64,000 nt of DNA from Bolinopsis microptera (GCF_026151205.1 NC_087078.1:7766675-7830674), one strand, 5' to 3'. Positions 21,163 to 31,060 are shown, counted from the first letter of the stretch. The notes: a model not told the origin generated them from the sequence alone. Program-made: numbers and translations.

Positions 21163-22803
21163 ATGTCGTTTGCAAGGACAGTGATAATACTGGTCTCCAT
21201 ATCGATAGCACAAACCACATTACTACTCTGCTCTGAAGAATATTGGGGAAAGCTATACAAGCTATCAGAAAATTTAAAATGTAAAAATAAAAATTACGTC
21301 AAATGGAATATTTCCATCTCGAAACGTAACATCGCGGAATACGAATCATCAGCCAATGCTCTGGTAATAATGTCTCGAACCTGTGAATCATATATGAATT
21401 TTGTGGGAGAAGAAACAATCACGGGTCAAAGTAAAAGAGTAATCACCGTAAACCCAGAAAGGGCTAAATATTTGATTGAAAATCGAAAATGTATTAACGA
21501 AAAAGGCGAGTATCAGACGAAATTGGTTAATAATTTTAAATGTGACTTCAAGTGGCTGGAACACAGATCTAAGACTACGACATCTTGTTATTTCTCGGAT
21601 GGAGTAGTAATAGCGAATCATGAGGATACATTTACGTCCTCTTTGTCAAATATGGAGGGTTGCGACTATAGTTCAGGGTACTGTCTAACGCATAACGGAA
21701 AACACGTCACTTGGAACGTGATTGAAAATGTAAAAAGGGCTTATTTGCCTGTGGGGCAGTTCAATGCAACACAAATCGAAAATAAGCTACTCGTACCCGA
21801 GTTGAGCATGTCATTTAATCTGCCGGAGAAAAATCCGGGTAACACTTGGATCGATAGGGATTTCCAAATAAAGGGAAGCCCAGCCCCGTATCAATTTAAT
21901 CTTGAAAATGTAAATTCGAATAATGAAAATGCGATCGAAGCAATAAGAGAGGAACTCGTCAATAAATTTAATTATCTTTTGGAATTAATTAAAAGTCCGT
22001 TGGCGCAAACGGAGTATTTGTGTAACGTGTACAACGACATATATGGGACTGAGAGAATCCTAGCTAAAATCGATCCAACTGATTACGTACAATGGAAGTT
22101 AAATAGGACGGATGTAAAGGCTAAATTGGTCGGAAAATTGTTAATGATTTATCCTTGTCTGCAAATTCAACATTATCGATTCATAAACGACACCAACAGG
22201 TGTTATAACGGGTTTAAAATAGAATATAATCTGCCGGAAAATGATGAATATATTGAGGGCTATGTAGATCCTAAGTATAACATGATAATGCCTACCGCAA
22301 TAGAGATAGATTGCCACAACTCTACGACCCAATATATGATAGTGAATAATACGATTCTCGCTCAAAGTGCTCATGGGTTACACGAAATGAGGGTAAACCT
22401 TTCAAAGGTAGATAGTATAGAGAGAGTGAAACTTACTGGAATACCCATGTCTCAAGATTTTCAAAATTGGATATATAATACGTCTGAATTGAAGCACCAT
22501 GATATTAGCGATTTAATCCTGAAGGAAATGGAAAATGAAATTAAACATTTGACGATTGATAAAACGGAAAAACGAAATGTAAAATCCAATTGGCGGGAAT
22601 TATTTGGAATATTCGGACAAAGTAAGTTTACGATTATATTTGCTATTATTAGCAACGTACAAAGCATCGCCGTATGGTATCTAATCTGGAGGTACATTAT
22701 AGTAGAATTAATTATAAGTAAATGCGTCGATCGCACCAGAGGACGGATCCCAGTTAATGAGGGCCCAATTGACCGGGATGGTCAGGATGATACGGAAGTT
22801 TAA
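21163..22803 (+). CDS. Type I membrane glycoprotein of the LTR element (env-like 1)
   Basis: 546 residues from an ATG. A hydrophobic signal peptide (residues ~5-22) is followed by a ~460-residue ectodomain with about a dozen cysteines and many N-glycosylation sequons (for example NIS, NAT, NRT, NDT, NST). A membrane span lies near residues 485-515 and an acidic cytosolic tail ends in DDTEV. No furin-like site or fusion peptide is visible. The sequence is not one I recognise; position and topology suggest a virion or cell-surface protein working with the fusion glycoprotein downstream. It could instead be a captured host receptor. Confidence 0.65.
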   Translation: MSFARTVIILVSISIAQTTLLLCSEEYWGKLYKLSENLKCKNKNYVKWNISISKRNIAEYESSANALVIMSRTCESYMNFVGEETITGQSKRVITVNPERAKYLIENRKCINEKGEYQTKLVNNFKCDFKWLEHRSKTTTSCYFSDGVVIANHEDTFTSSLSNMEGCDYSSGYCLTHNGKHVTWNVIENVKRAYLPVGQFNATQIENKLLVPELSMSFNLPEKNPGNTWIDRDFQIKGSPAPYQFNLENVNSNNENAIEAIREELVNKFNYLLELIKSPLAQTEYLCNVYNDIYGTERILAKIDPTDYVQWKLNRTDVKAKLVGKLLMIYPCLQIQHYRFINDTNRCYNGFKIEYNLPENDEYIEGYVDPKYNMIMPTAIEIDCHNSTTQYMIVNNTILAQSAHGLHEMRVNLSKVDSIERVKLTGIPMSQDFQNWIYNTSELKHHDISDLILKEMENEIKHLTIDKTEKRNVKSNWRELFGIFGQSKFTIIFAIISNVQSIAVWYLIWRYIIVELIISKCVDRTRGRIPVNEGPIDRDGQDDTEV

Positions 22804-23756
22804 TTCCTAGATTGACACTGTCCTTTATATGTACTGTAGTAAATGTGTATATTTAGATATTCTCCTTAGATATTCCATCAACATAAAGAATTAATTAGCT
22901 GGAATTTTAATTATGTTAGTAAATAAGGATAAGTAGTAACAAGGCTACTATGTATGATGAACATTATTTGAAGGAACTACTATAAATAAAGTATATTATA
23001 TATATATGAAGTATGAGTACTAGGACAGTATAACTATATTATGATTGACAATGAAACAATGATAATGAATAACAAGTGCACAATATGATATGTAATAAGA
23101 AATAAATATGCGCAATATGAAAGTATTTGTATGCAATGATATTAAAGTAAATGCACTATGTATGACAAAGATTATGTTATGAAAGATAATAAAGCGCAAT
23201 CATATAAAATGAAAGTGCACAAGATAGCTAGATTATGAATGAAGTGTATGCGCAAAGATATGATCAAGATGAGTAACAAGTAATGCACAATATGGCATGA
23301 TATTTAAATAAGTGATAAGCAAGCGCTATGAAAATATAAGATTAAAATAATGTGAGATATGAAACGCCATGAAACAAACCATATTTTAAATGCAGGCCGG
23401 CCAAATGGAATGGGAACTAGATTAAATGACGTCACCCGGAAAATTTTATTTATTTATTTATTTATTTAGTTCTTAATTTATTTATTTATTTGCGTGCACG
23501 ATTTGTGCCAAATCTGAGCTTAAATGTGCCAAAAGACTCTTTAGATCCAAGGCAAATTGAACGTGATTGTTGTCTGGAACCAAAATAATTACTTTAGCAT
23601 GACCTGTTTTGTATACTTTTCTAATAAAACACAAAAACCAAATTAGGCACGTAGTAATTTAGAATCTTGTATCTTTGTAACTAAAGTTACAGTTATAAAA
23701 ATATATTATAATATGACCGGTTAATGGTGGTTAATCTAAATACTTAAATAGCAAGG
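22804..23756 (+). other. Non-coding spacer of the LTR element
   Basis: No ORF of useful length. The first part is low-complexity with repeated GCACAATATGA/GCGCAATATGA words, followed by a TTTA-type microsatellite at about 23449-23493. This is where an autonomous relative might carry other genes, but no pol remnant is seen. Confidence 0.7.
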
Positions 23757-25862
23757 ATGCGGAAGAAAGGATATTATCAACAAGTTATCTTCTTTATCAG
23801 TTGCTGCATAGCACTTTCAAAAGGAATGATTGAAGAAATCAATTACCACCAGGAAAAGACTGGTCTCATCTTACAAGGAATCGGAATCGTCGCACCGGAG
23901 ATTACCCCTGTGCTGATATCAACATTTATAAAGATAAGAAATCCAATGAAAAATGTAAATGAATGCGAAAACATATGCAACATTGACGAAAATGTAATTT
24001 GGGGACTGCTAACCCACGTAAAATGTAATCATGTGCACAACAAAATCGGAGATCGCCAAAATGTAATAAAGGAAATCGAGAATTCGGTGGATAAAGACCT
24101 CGAAAATGATTCTAGACAAATGGCGGAACGATGTTTCAGAGAATGTATCAAAATACCGAAATGTAAAGCTTTCGGTGTGGAATATAGATCTGACGTCGTG
24201 ATCTGCATTCTGAGAGAAACCATCCCTACGTATCATCAGGATTCTAAAGGTTCAAGCGAATTCGACATGCGATGCATGGTCGAAGATAAGAATAAATTCT
24301 GTGGACAATATCAGTCCAGAATCAATATTCTGTTTGAAAAATCAAATGAAAATTTTGTCAATGAAACAATGACAAAAATAGAAAAACTTACTGAATTGAC
24401 GAAAAACAGGAAACAGAAAAGATTTGTTCAAGCAGCCCTTGGATTTTTTGCCGGTTCTATTCTTACTGGAGTGTTCAGTCTCTATGAACAATCGAAAATT
24501 TCAACTCAACTTAACGAGTTCTACGACCAATTTCAGGATTTCCGTAATGAAATGACGGACTATATTGAATCAGCAACGGAATTTCATGAAGGTATGTTGA
24601 AAATGTACAAAACTTTGGAATTAAATTCCCAGGAGTCATTGGAAGAATTAAGCTGTGAAATGATGAGTATAATTCGGTATAACCTGAAAAGAAATCAGCT
24701 TCAAGACTGGAAAGAGTATATATACACTCTCTCGAAAGATTTGATAGACGGCCAATTAAAAGGTCCCGTGAGTCCCACAATATTTAATGAAACGAATATA
24801 CTGGATTTGCTGAAACATAAAAGAATGGAGGACGCAATTTATGTTGACAACGTCCCTTTATTCTATCGTCTAGGCAGAATGTGGCTAGCTGATGTAAAGA
24901 AAGATGGAAAATTTTTCAATCTTCATGTGATTATATCGATACCTCAAATAAAAAGTGATGAAATGTACATCCTATATCAAGTGAACCAAGTAGGTTTGGT
25001 CAATGGTACTCAGTGCATGCGTCTGGATATACCGAATCACGTGTATCAAAAAGATGGCGAATTCTACGAATTGGAAAACAAAAATAATTGCGAGGTCCGA
25101 AGTGGGATAAAATTATGTCTGGGGAATAAAGAAAACGAAGAATCTGCAAAGAAAGCAAGGTGTTTAAACGCCGACCCAAGAATATGTAAAACGAATTTGG
25201 AAAAATGTCAAATGCGCAATATTCAGACTAGTTCTGGTGTCATGGTCAGAGCAATACATCATTTGAAAGCATCGACGCAAGAAAGTCCTACTGAATACGT
25301 GGATATTTCAAATGGAAGTACGGTGAAATTTCTCAACTACGATAAATATTATCAAATAGTTGCCGACAACTACATCATTAGATCAATTAAAGAGCCAATG
25401 TTTACGAAAGAACTAGAGTTGACGAACCCCGAAAAATGGGACGAATATTTGATATCTGAAAATGAATTGCTGAAAAGAACGAATCTAAGTCAGCTCAGTG
25501 CTCATGTAGTTCAACAAAAAGAAATTGTTAAACATATCAAATCTGAAAGAATCGGACTAAATCTGACAAAGGATCTAACTCTTGTGAATTTTATAGGAAT
25601 TTTAACAGTAATGATTAGCATTATAGTGGGAATCTTCCTTCTATACAGCTATTGGAAAAAACGGTTCAGGACAAGGAAAGTAGAAAAGGACATAGAATTA
25701 GAAGAACAAAATAAAGACGAACTTTTAGAAAGCGGAAAAGATGAAGAATCTGGAGTAGATGAAACTAATTTCAGTGGTGAATATAGCGAAGGACTGCGAC
25801 AAAGAGCGCCTAGTACAACTAAGGTGTATTCAGTGGACGATGTGAAAAACAGAGTCTTATGA
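23757..25862 (+). CDS. F-type (errantivirus/baculovirus-like) fusion glycoprotein of the LTR element (env-like 2)
   Basis: 701 residues from an ATG. Order: signal peptide (~1-22); a cysteine-rich part with a PAN/apple-like pattern (~120-175); a basic cleavage motif KQKR at 219-222; a hydrophobic fusion-peptide-like segment rich in Gly, Ala and Phe (~223-242); helical heptad-like stretches (~243-310); a long ectodomain; a membrane span (~609-632); and a ~65-residue charged cytosolic tail. This order is that of class I/F-type fusion proteins of errantiviruses and baculoviruses. I infer membrane fusion from layout, not from a database match. The stop TGA at 25860 is followed by CTAG and the next ORF continues in frame. 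Confidence 0.75.
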   Translation: MRKKGYYQQVIFFISCCIALSKGMIEEINYHQEKTGLILQGIGIVAPEITPVLISTFIKIRNPMKNVNECENICNIDENVIWGLLTHVKCNHVHNKIGDRQNVIKEIENSVDKDLENDSRQMAERCFRECIKIPKCKAFGVEYRSDVVICILRETIPTYHQDSKGSSEFDMRCMVEDKNKFCGQYQSRINILFEKSNENFVNETMTKIEKLTELTKNRKQKRFVQAALGFFAGSILTGVFSLYEQSKISTQLNEFYDQFQDFRNEMTDYIESATEFHEGMLKMYKTLELNSQESLEELSCEMMSIIRYNLKRNQLQDWKEYIYTLSKDLIDGQLKGPVSPTIFNETNILDLLKHKRMEDAIYVDNVPLFYRLGRMWLADVKKDGKFFNLHVIISIPQIKSDEMYILYQVNQVGLVNGTQCMRLDIPNHVYQKDGEFYELENKNNCEVRSGIKLCLGNKENEESAKKARCLNADPRICKTNLEKCQMRNIQTSSGVMVRAIHHLKASTQESPTEYVDISNGSTVKFLNYDKYYQIVADNYIIRSIKEPMFTKELELTNPEKWDEYLISENELLKRTNLSQLSAHVVQQKEIVKHIKSERIGLNLTKDLTLVNFIGILTVMISIIVGIFLLYSYWKKRFRTRKVEKDIELEEQNKDELLESGKDEESGVDETNFSGEYSEGLRQRAPSTTKVYSVDDVKNRVL

Positions 25863-25866
25863 CTAG
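25860..25866 (+). promoter_or_regulatory. Candidate stop-codon readthrough site (TGACTAG)
   Basis: The glycoprotein stop codon and following bases read TGACTAG. UGA followed by CUAG is the best known readthrough context in animal mRNAs and several viruses. The same frame stays open for another 316 codons, to 26810. Readthrough itself is inferred. Confidence 0.6.
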
Positions 25867-26810
25867 ACGAAGTAGAAGAATCAAATTTAAACTTGAACTG
25901 GAACCTAAATTGCGAAAATATAAATTGTGGAAACGTGCCAGAAAAAGAGGTAAAGAAAGCTGTAAATTTACATTACGAAAATGTAAATGATAGTGTTCAA
26001 GATGTCAGCGACTGGGAAAGTGAATCAAAGAATACAATAGACTCAAATAGTGCTTCGGATATACACGAGGAACTGGAGGAATTGAACATCGAGCATGACG
26101 CTTCTAACGATGATAATTTGGAACAACTACACAAAGAAGAGACGAAACGAGAAACAGAAATACCAATAGAAATATGGGTGATGATATTTAATTACCTCAC
26201 CATCAAGCAATTACTGAAAGTACGAGAATTAAATAAACGATTCAGTAGTTTGGTGAAGGATTACTTGCGGAACCCTACCAATGTAATAATGGAAAATTTT
26301 AAATTTTATAGTTACGAAACGTTCTATTTAACCGAAATACTTATAGAAGATCAAATGTGTTGGACGAATATGAAAACTAAAATTGGAAAGTTTGCCATGA
26401 AATACATGATCATGAAAGGGGTGTACTGCAGCGCCATCAATAAAGTGGAAAAACCATACTTGAGGTTTTTAAGAACACGGTGTCTACCATTGTATACTTT
26501 CAAGGACCGGCTAAGAAGCTTCACTCCTAAAGCGTCTGACGACGAAGTGATCATAAGATGGAAGGAATATAAGAAGAATTCTTGGGCGGATATTTCCCCA
26601 TTGGAAAAATCATGCATTAAAATGGAATGCAAGTTCCAAACTTTCTTAACGAAACTATATATGAATAAATATGGTACGTCTCTACCGATAACTACGAATC
26701 GGGAAAAGATCCAAAGAATAGGCAAAATGCTGAAAACCGAAGAGAATAAAAACTTCAATCTTCTTCAAGCTATAAAATATAGACCCCCGATTGAAGTTCT
26801 AATAGGGTAA
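25863..26810 (+). CDS. F-box protein 1 of the LTR element, in frame after the fusion glycoprotein
   Basis: The frame is open directly after the upstream TGA and has no ATG before the F-box itself. A ~100-residue acidic linker leads to the F-box (starting IPIEIWVMIFNYL, with a following L-x-V-R-x-L-N-K-R-F), and then ~180 residues shared with the next ORF. Shared motifs include Y-E-T-F/Y-Y-L, a K-F-A-M/I-K helix, RTRCL and I-K-M-E-C-K-F. F-boxes bind Skp1 of SCF ubiquitin ligases. By readthrough the domain would form the cytosolic tail of the membrane glycoprotein; by splicing it could be made alone. The substrate is unknown. Confidence 0.7.
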   Translation, partial: LDEVEESNLNLNWNLNCENINCGNVPEKEVKKAVNLHYENVNDSVQDVSDWESESKNTIDSNSASDIHEELEELNIEHDASNDDNLEQLHKEETKRETEIPIEIWVMIFNYLTIKQLLKVRELNKRFSSLVKDYLRNPTNVIMENFKFYSYETFYLTEILIEDQMCWTNMKTKIGKFAMKYMIMKGVYCSAINKVEKPYLRFLRTRCLPLYTFKDRLRSFTPKASDDEVIIRWKEYKKNSWADISPLEKSCIKMECKFQTFLTKLYMNKYGTSLPITTNREKIQRIGKMLKTEENKNFNLLQAIKYRPPIEVLIG

Positions 26811-26980
26811 TCAAACCGTAAAAAGGAAAATGTAAAATGTAAAATGTAAATCAAACGTAATATGTCAAACGTAATATCACAACTCACCAACGGGTTCAAA
26901 ATTATAGAAACAGGCTCTTTCGTCATTTCCATTATCACTTTAATTAAAGTTTTCTAACCACATATTGATCAGCAAAGCAA

Positions 26981-27661
26981 ATGGAAAATACATCAGAAGA
27001 GATACCTTCAAAAACAGAAGAAATTCAAAGTCTATCCATTAAAGAAGTCAAATCAGTTTCCAACTGTAATCTACCTATTGAACTATGGCATATTATTTTG
27101 ACAAGGCTGAATCTACGTGATTTACTCAAAGCCAGGTTAATTTGCAAAAGGATGGGGAAAATCGTCTCACAATATTTGCGAGACACAACAAGTGGATATC
27201 CAGATCTCTTCAGCTTCTATAATTATGAAACATATTATCTCTTTGACATTCTAATGGAGAACGAGATGTATTGGACCAGGATACAAACGAATATTGGAAA
27301 ATTCGCGATAAAACTCCTAACCATGAGAGGAGCGTATAATGCAGCAGTATTAGGACAAAAGAAATGTTATGCTCGTTTTGTCAGAACTAGATGTCTAACA
27401 TTTGAAAAATACAAGTCATTATTCCCAAATGAATCGGACTGGGTTATCCTAGAACGTTGGGGAAAGTATAAACACGAGTCATGGACGAAATTGTCAAGAA
27501 TCGAAAAATCAATTATTAAGATGGAATGCAAATTCGATTATTATTTAAAGTACCAATACTGTAAAGCTTATGGAACCTGGTTGTCTATTACAATGACAGA
27601 AGAGAAAATAAAAGAAATCAGTAAAATGATGAAATACGAAGATAAGCAATACGGTAAATGA
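26981..27661 (+). CDS. F-box protein 2 of the LTR element
   Basis: 226 residues with its own ATG. The F-box spans about 30-66 (LPIELWHIILTRL, then LLKARLICKRM). The rest aligns with F-box protein 1 along its whole length, so the two arose by tandem duplication inside the element or an ancestor. It lacks the long acidic linker and is separated from F-box 1 by 170 bases, so it would be a free cytosolic protein. Two diverged but intact copies suggest each is useful to the element. Role in ubiquitin-mediated turnover of a host or viral protein is inference. Confidence 0.7.
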   Translation: MENTSEEIPSKTEEIQSLSIKEVKSVSNCNLPIELWHIILTRLNLRDLLKARLICKRMGKIVSQYLRDTTSGYPDLFSFYNYETYYLFDILMENEMYWTRIQTNIGKFAIKLLTMRGAYNAAVLGQKKCYARFVRTRCLTFEKYKSLFPNESDWVILERWGKYKHESWTKLSRIEKSIIKMECKFDYYLKYQYCKAYGTWLSITMTEEKIKEISKMMKYEDKQYGK

Positions 27662-28819
27662 GTTCATCGCATAACTATGCGTGAATCTGCATTTAGATAA
27701 AGAATGATGAAAAATGTAAATATTGAAAAATTTGAAACTTAAAATATAAAACTAAAAACGGGCAGGTTTAAAGATGAGGAAGTTAGATAAGTAAAGGATC
27801 GAACTCAGCCCAACTGAGATCCTAAACAATAAATATATGTATACAGTTTAAATTGTGAAAGATATTATAAGACTTCAATAAGTTAAACACTTATTAAGTT
27901 AAGTAAGAAATTAATTAAATTAATAAGTAAGAATAAGTTAAAAGGCAAATAAGTTAAATATCCGATAAATTGAAAGTAGTTTGTCAAAGGACTATTAATT
28001 TAGTACCATTTCAGAGCCTTTTAAGTTTATTGAAGTCTACTGACCAAAATGGCCCATCCAGGGGTTATGATCAAGTTATTTCATAGGTTCTTAAATAGTT
28101 CTTGAATAGAAAATTACAAGCTAGTAGATCTTCTCGTTTAGCCGGTCTATTGAGATTCTGGATCGCAACCGTATCCCCTCTCTGCACAGGAACATTTCCT
28201 ACGAAGACCGTAGACGCATCGTTATCGGGACGTAACCCGAATCTGTTTCGTATCGGGACGTAACCCCCGTTGAGAAGAAGAAGAAAGAAGAAAGAAGAGG
28301 GAATGGAAAGAATTATAATTGTAGCAATTCGTTACCGGGACGTAACCCGACTTTAAAAGCATCGCAATCAGGGCGTAACCTGACCCCCGTTGTCGTCGAA
28401 GAAAGAAGACCAAAGAAAAGGAAAGGAAAGGAAGAAAAAAAAAAAAAAGAGAAAAGAAAAGAAAAGAAAAATACTACTTGTAATAGTGGTGAGCGGCCCT
28501 AATGGCGAATTAGGTATTAATATATGTTAACAGTTTTAAGAAATGTTGATCAGCCCTAATGGCTAAATTATAGTAAATATTCTCCTATTTGAAGGAGAGG
28601 AAAACTTTGGTGTTAGATGATGATTATAATTAGGAGACCTAGGTTCTAAAATTCAGAGTCTTAAAATTTAAGGATGTCAAGGAAAATTTAATAGAAGAAA
28701 AGAAGAAGACGAAGAAGAAGAAGAAATATTTCATTAGAATAGTACGAGTAAGCCCTCGGTTGGCGAATCGGCTAATCGGTGAAATGATCAAATTAAAAAC
28801 TCTATGAAAAAGGGGATCG
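27662..28819 (+). other. 3' non-coding region of the LTR element with polypurine tract
   Basis: Contains four or five copies of GGGACGTAACCC-like words (28220-28385), purine-rich GAAGAA runs, and a repeated GCCCTAATGGC motif (28495-28565). The tract GAAAAAGGGGA at 28806-28816, three bases before the 3' LTR, is the polypurine tract candidate. No ORF is supported. Confidence 0.7.
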
Positions 28820-29534
28820 TGTTGGCCTCTCGGACCAACAAGACTCTTTAATTATAGGTGGTTCTTTGCTAAAGTTCCGTTCATTTGGCTGAATTTGTCG
28901 AATCCATTTCTCTTGAGAACTCAAAGTTTTAGTATACCTCCAAGTCAAATTTATTTTACGGATTGAAACAGTTAATTGAATTAACCCGTAAAACTCTTAG
29001 AGGCACAGCTACAGTGACTTTGGTCATTAGTCCAGTGAAACTTTCAAAATATAAAACACCGATAACGGGTCTACTCAAATGATCCAGGGTGTTGGTCATT
29101 AGTCCGGAAAAACTTTCAAAATATACGGACCTTCAAATGATCTAGGGTACATAGTTCCGTGTTGATTAGTTTCAATTGAGCATTAACGAGGCCACGCATC
29201 GGCGATCTAGAAGCCGTGTTTCGATGCGTCCTAACGGCAACAACACTGCCCGACTATATCTGAATTTTAGTTGCGATAGCAACAAGTTACAATTCGACGT
29301 AGCTCTCAAATAAGCTACAAGTTCAATTCAAATCGGAAATATAAAAAGACTCTCAATATATGAACCTTATCTCCGAAGGTATCTATTTAATGAATTAATG
29401 GAAGTATTATTATATTTGAAGGCTTATTATACTACTCTATCAATTGTGTTCAAGTAACCATAAATTGAGACTGATTAAAAGCTCTAAAATCTAAAATATA
29501 AAATATAAATAAACTACAACGGCAGTAGCCAAAA
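28820..29534 (+). repeat. 3' LTR
   Basis: Same 715-bp length as the 5' LTR; the only difference I find is T at 29515. The GTAT target duplication follows directly. Confidence 0.92.
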
Positions 29535-29893
29535 GTATGAAATATAGAAAAGCTACCGGAGGTGGGCCAGCCAGAAAGACTCAGGCTCTCTTAGAAGCCG
29601 AAACTGCATGCTTGTCAAATCTACCACTAGAGCAAATAACTGGAATCGAAGGAGGACATGAGAGCGTCTCTCATAAGTTCCTACGCGACACTCTCCCCAC
29701 TACACTAATGTCACAGATATTAGAGATATATCAATTTTCATATATCCTAGAACTTTGGAAGATGCCGGATTTTGCTCAGAAAACTTTTAATTTTCACGAA
29801 AAGACAATTAATTTGATAAGAAGAGTATCAAACACCCTTACAAGTCACGTGACAGACGTTATCCGATCACGTGACAGCTTTTATATTGGTTAG
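29535..29893 (+). pseudogene. Myb-associated ORF, 3' fragment (unit 2)
   Basis: Continues the ORF cut at 19453. It encodes the KATGGGPARK segment and, because the 63-bp segment found in units 1, 3 and 4 is absent, reads on past KMPDF to a C-terminus ending DSFYIG. A start at 29537 would be fortuitous, since this ATG belongs to the interrupted frame. Confidence 0.65.
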
Positions 29894-30229
29894 CTAGTAT
29901 CACATTATTCAATTACTAGTGTATGATTCAATTCACATTGCCTTAGTTATCCTATGTGTCCTCGCCTTTATCCAAAACCCTTATCTATACCCTTTACTGG
30001 ACGGACCGCCGAAAAACAGAAAACAAACAACGAAAACTCGAATCATTATATATCATAGAGATTAAAACAGTATTTAACCCTTCTGGTCGTGGACTAGCCA
30101 CATTGCATTTTATCCAGCCGGTAGTTCAGAATCAAATTTGGATCATCGAATGAAATACATTTTTCCTCAGGTCACATTCAAAAGAGTGGTGATAGAAGTG
30201 GTGACAGAAGTGGTGACAGAAGTGGGCAA

Positions 30230-30475
30230 ATGCTGGAGAAGTGTTCCGCATTTGCCCTCTTCACGTGGGACTATAGCGAGAAGCGGTACATGGTACTCGA
30301 CCTACAAGGAATGGGTGAGGTCTTAATGGACCCGGCCATCATTACTAGTAGTGCAATTGATCCTCAAAATCGACTATTCAACCCGGCCAACTTCTCACAA
30401 CAGGGCATAGACACTTTATTTAAAGAACACAAATGCTCGAAGCTGTGTGAGAAGTTGGGCCTGTCTTTGTGAGAA
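30230..30475 (+). pseudogene. Alpha-kinase C-terminal fragment (unit 2)
   Basis: The frame encodes AFALFTWDYSEKRYMVLDLQ, then GMGEVLMDPAIITS, a Gly-poor stretch, HKCSKLCEKLGL and a stop. In alpha-kinases (myosin heavy-chain kinase/EF2 kinase family) the D-L-Q-G and D-P motifs form the catalytic end, and the H-x-C-x3-C zinc site closes the domain. The N-lobe is not present in the frame, so this is a fragment. It sits where units 1 and 3 have the F-box ORF, joined at the same CTATACCCT word. A short GTGGTGACAGAA repeat lies just upstream (30190-30225). Confidence 0.7.
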
Positions 30476-30805
30476 CTTTCCCCTGTTCTGAATCGGGATT
30501 GAAACAATCAGATTTTTGATTATATATATATTTTGTTTAAATATCTGGTAACCCTTAAGTTAACTTTCCACATTATATTACGGCACTCTTTACAGGAGTG
30601 CTTGTTGCAGTTTTCAAGTAATTACGTAGATCTCATCACCAGTGCCGTTCATATTGAGCTGTTCACAGGTTTGATGAAATGATGTGGTTTTTGTAAGGAG
30701 GTTTTTGCAGCGTGCACATCCGATGAACCATGATTAACCAGTCGTGTCGCCGTTTAATGAAAACTGATTTACACGATGTTTGGAGCCATCTTTTCTTCAT
30801 TCATT
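30476..30805. other. Unassigned spacer before unit 3
   Basis: No gene or repeat seen. Homology to the other units resumes abruptly at about 30806. Confidence 0.5.
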
Positions 30806-30823
30806 TTATTTTTGTTTTTCAAC

Positions 30824-31060
30824 ATGGCCACGACATCGGGAAAAGAACCTCCACCAAGAAAACGTCCTAGAAATTATACAACATCTGGGACAGAGCTACT
30901 CCTAGAATAAAGAATTGGCTGAGGGGAAAAGAAGATTCTCGGGTGTAGATTCAGTACTACGGTTTCTGCAGAAAAGAAAAAGAAACTTTGGACTGAGATT
31001 ACAAAAGACGTGAATGAGGTGAACAATAAAATGACAGTACAGATTACTTATTGCCATTAA
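30824..31060 (+). pseudogene. Myb/SANT-like ORF, broken (unit 3)
   Basis: The start MATTSGKEPPP is intact, but a small insertion after CTAGAA brings a stop (TAAAGA) after 28 residues. The downstream part has the longer version of the region preceding EITKDV, with TTTGGACTGAG present. Confidence 0.7.

Larger units (their letters stand above)
19450..29538 (+). mobile_element. Complete LTR element without pol, carrying two env-like and two F-box genes
   Basis: Two 715-bp direct repeats (19454-20168 and 28820-29534) flank 8.65 kb. GTAT is duplicated at 19450-19453 and 29535-29538, and the empty site (GACCGTATGAAATATAG) is seen in units 1, 3 and 4. I compared the two LTRs by eye and found one difference (C at 20149, T at 29515), so the insertion is young. 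The interior has a primer-binding-site candidate, five long plus-strand ORFs and a polypurine tract, but nothing resembling capsid, protease, reverse transcriptase, RNase H or integrase. The layout recalls the 3' half of an errantivirus. It probably moves with enzymes supplied by a related full element; that is inference. Confidence 0.9.

Noticed and set aside
20169-28819. Hidden reverse transcriptase or integrase in the LTR element
   Set aside because: No long frame is left unassigned, and I saw no Y-x-D-D, integrase zinc-finger or protease D-T/S-G motif in the five ORFs. A profile search would be more sensitive.
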